A stretch of 64,000 bases of DNA, taken from assembly GCF_040115645.1 (NCBI RefSeq), contig NC_089545.1, positions 3,224,001 through 3,288,000 on the forward strand. Direction: 5' to 3'. This document shows positions 61,640-64,000 of the stretch, one piece after another (position 1 is the first letter of the stretch; each line of letters begins with the position of its first letter). The notes under the pieces were generated by a model. That model ran no database searches and had not been told where the DNA came from. It saw only the letters and a list, made by a program, of their open reading frames with translations. Made by a program: the position numbers and the translations under genes. The stretch comes from Euwallacea fornicatus (taxonomy: Eukaryota > Arthropoda > Insecta > Coleoptera > Curculionidae).

Positions 61640-62565
61640 TACAACCGTTCGGAGAAAGTCCAGGAGAAGAAAACAGGGCTGTAGATATGCTGCAGGCTAG
61701 ATCAACAACACAGAATGTGGCCCAATGGTCCCATGTTCCTCGAAGTGCGATGTCCAGACTGTTAACCAAATTAACAAGGGAAGAAGACCGCGGCTGCTCA
61801 TGACCGACTTATTGCAGTTTCTACGCGAAGGTACTTTACTCCGTCGACACGTAGGCATTTGGCCGCTAGTCTAGGTTTCCATTGAAACAATTCGTAGAAG
61901 ACATAAACCAGTAAACATAATCTCGAGACGCCTTTTAAGCAGAGTTCCCCTGGTCCAAGGAAATAAATTTGCACGTCTAGAGTGGGAAAGAGCACGTAAA
62001 TTGGGGTGAAGAGTGCCATTTTGTATTTTTCACGGACGAGTCCAGATTTGGCCGTTATTTTGATAGTCGGTGTGTTCGTGTCTAGACAAACTCGGGAGTA
62101 CGCAGAAACTTAAAAACTAGACAACTGCATACTTCTAAGGGAGACACATTGACCGTCGGGGGCGGAATTTTCTTATGATGGCAAAAGTGAGTTGTACTTA
62201 CGTGATAGGAACATGAATGCACAAATCCACGAAGAGGTACCTTCTGCCAAATTTTCAAGTTGCTATAGGAGAAAATTTCCGTTTTTCGGACGATAATGCC
62301 CGACCACAACGTGCAGCAATCGTTACAGATGCGATTGCAGGCGTCCGTTAAGATCCCCTGACCTTAACAGCATTGAACGCGTCTGGAACATGTGGCGAAG
62401 AAGTGTTCGTGGACCGTGTCCGCCAACAATGCCACAGCTTCGAGAGCTTCTTTGACAGTTATGGGGAAGTTTACCACAAGACAAGATAAACCGTCTCGGT
62501 GAAAGTATGCCAACGTGGTGTGAAGCAGTCATGCGCGTTGGGAGAGGCCACGCGACACATTGAAT
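61640..62565 (+). mobile_element. Tc1-like transposon coding region, decayed
   Basis: Plus-strand pieces in several frames follow the order of a Tc1 transposase: HDRLIAVSTRRYFTPSTRRH, a FSRTSPDLAVI/DESRF-like catalytic region near 62030, a CPTTTCSNRY stretch equivalent to DNARPHRA near 62300, RSPDLNSIERVWNMWRRSVR near 62350, and a normal ending with LGESMPTWCEAVMRVGRGHA. Frameshifts and stops are frequent. Terminal repeats were not located. Confidence 0.8.
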
Positions 62566-64000
62566 TTTCGAAATATACTGTTTATGTCATTTTTTGATTT
62601 TGTGAAAATTCTTCATTGTTTTTTTTTTGTTTTCTTAGTTAAAAAATAGTATCAACAATAGTTTTTTGCTCATTTTTTGACAAGAATTGCAAAACAAAAA
62701 CACATTCCTGTTGCTAGTGCTAACCGATATTTAAAATATCATAGTGTTCCTAATTTTAGAGGGGCATTTCACATAACAATTTAAGACGGGTGTTATCCAT
62801 TAGTCTCCATAATCTATAATGTTTCATGTGCAGTAAAATTTAGAACTCAGAGGCTACACATGTTCTCTGTTGAAATTCGACATGACCCAGTCGGATTTGT
62901 GAAGCAAATCGTGTAGTCAAAACTTGGGAGTGCGCTTATTGAATTATTTGGATAAAATTATTGGACCATGAATTTGGCACCAATTGCGAGCTGGTAAATC
63001 CACTTCGTTTTTCACGTCAGTGTGTTCAGTGTTTATGCATTCCAAACAACCGAATATTAAGTTTGGGGTGTAATAGGCTTTAGGACATAACGTTATTATT
63101 CAAAATTTCATTTGGGCCAGACGCGCATGAACGATTAAAATATCCGTCGATTTTTTTTGCACTCGAATATCTATGAGCAGATTTTTCATCGGTCGGTTCG
63201 AGCTACGCGCGGAATGGTCCAGTTCTATCACTGGCGACGAGAAAAACGAAATGGACTTTATAGAAACTCCGTGTGTTATTTCACTCCTTAAATGACGCAG
63301 AAAAAAGAAACAAAAAGCTGCTTTTTACGAAGAAAAAGGGGTAGAGTTTTATTATACAGGGCCACATGTTTTTGAGAATAATGGTTACTGAAATTTGGCC
63401 GTGTTGGGTGTATTGATAACAAATGGTGTTGTGCACGGGCGTAGCATAAGGGTAAGTTACAAAGCATTAAACGTTAAACGGAACGATACAAAAAGGAGAA
63501 GTTACGTCAGCATTTTGCTCATTCCACTTGCCGATAGGTGTCCATAAATCGGATAAAATCGGCCTCTTGCACGCGACTCCGTTAAAAAAAGTAGATATAG
63601 TGATCTTCCAATTAGAGGAAAATCGTTCATGCGCGCTCACCCTTAAGTTGCGCGCTGTCGGCCGACGATCGGCGGACGCTCTAGTAGGCCCGTGGTCGTG
63701 CGAACCATCAACGTTTTTTTGGGCCAATTTAAAATCGAACAATGTGCGGGCTCGCAACGTCTTCGTGTAAATTAAGTTAGTGTCAGCCGATAAGCGATCC
63801 TTAGGGCTCCGAGGGCCCTCAGGATCCCCACAGGCCACCCCGACTTTCTGTCGGCGGACGGTTTGGTCGTAATGGGGGTGCACATTCATGTGCATGCATT
63901 TATCGGCCGATTGAGAATCGGTGAATGGACGCACTCACGTATGTCTTTATGTATATATTAAGCAACTGTCGGCGGACGAAAAGTTGACTTTTCCGGAATT
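62566..64000. other. intergenic to the window end; CpG-rich repeat at the right
   Basis: No gene is supported. From about 63640 the composition turns CpG-rich, with the word TCGGCGGACG at three places (near 63669, 63851 and 63969) and related TCGGCCGA palindromes, suggesting a foldback or MITE-type repeat that may run past the window edge. The long minus-strand open frame at 63467-63934 lies in this repeat and is probably not a gene. Confidence 0.5.

Noticed and set aside
63467..63934. 155-codon open frame on the minus strand
   Set aside because: It falls in a CpG-rich repeat with recurring words, which keeps stop codons rare by composition; no protein motif is seen.
1..64000. CRISPR arrays, operons, phage-type or antiviral islands
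   Set aside because: No spaced identical repeats and no closely packed same-strand gene cassettes; the split-gene structure is eukaryotic throughout.

Overview
This window is AT-rich animal nuclear DNA, almost certainly from an insect and plausibly a beetle. The evidence is split genes with short GT-AG introns, a SmydA-class SET/MYND protein (an arthropod expansion), TCAGT-type initiators, and many decayed mariner, Tc1, PIF and copia remnants. No bacterial, viral or CRISPR-type locus is visible. The species is an inference.

Layout, left to right. About 2.7-3.5 kb holds the 3' exons of a secreted or membrane-anchored EB-module cysteine-rich protein (+). At 5.4-8.3 kb is a complete six-exon Daxx histone-chaperone gene (+) with a run of SUMO-interaction-like motifs. 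At 10.1-10.5 kb is a two-exon ATP synthase subunit e gene (-). At 12.6-16.5 kb is a SmydA-like SET/MYND gene (+), complete in exon content but with one break in reading frame. From 18.6 to 34.6 kb is a six-exon SLC16 monocarboxylate transporter (-); its two large 5' introns have collected a mariner with both ends intact, copia and PIF/Harbinger fragments, a long-inverted-repeat transposon and MITEs. From 41.4 to 46.4 kb is a seven-exon anillin-like gene (+) with a 16-nt first coding exon and a C-terminal PH domain. From 46.4 to 55.4 kb lies a transposon graveyard. From 55.5 to 59.6 kb (at least) is a serine/threonine-rich, probably secreted protein (-) that I cannot assign to a family. The last 4 kb hold an unassigned candidate exon (-), a decayed Tc1 element and a GC-rich repeat.

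The genes are unrelated housekeeping or structural genes (chromatin, mitochondrial ATP synthase, methyltransferase-like, solute transport, cytokinesis or cortex scaffold) and do not form a pathway. Exon joins were worked out by hand from splice sites and phase; those of Daxx, ATP synthase e, the transporter and the anillin-like gene keep one open frame from start to stop. I did not find a convincing new biological system. The best leads are the unassigned S/T-rich gene, the orphan exon at 60.9-61.1 kb, the mariner 33 bp from a splice acceptor, the SmydA frame break, the Daxx SIM cluster and the CpG-dense TTAA-flanked foldback element.
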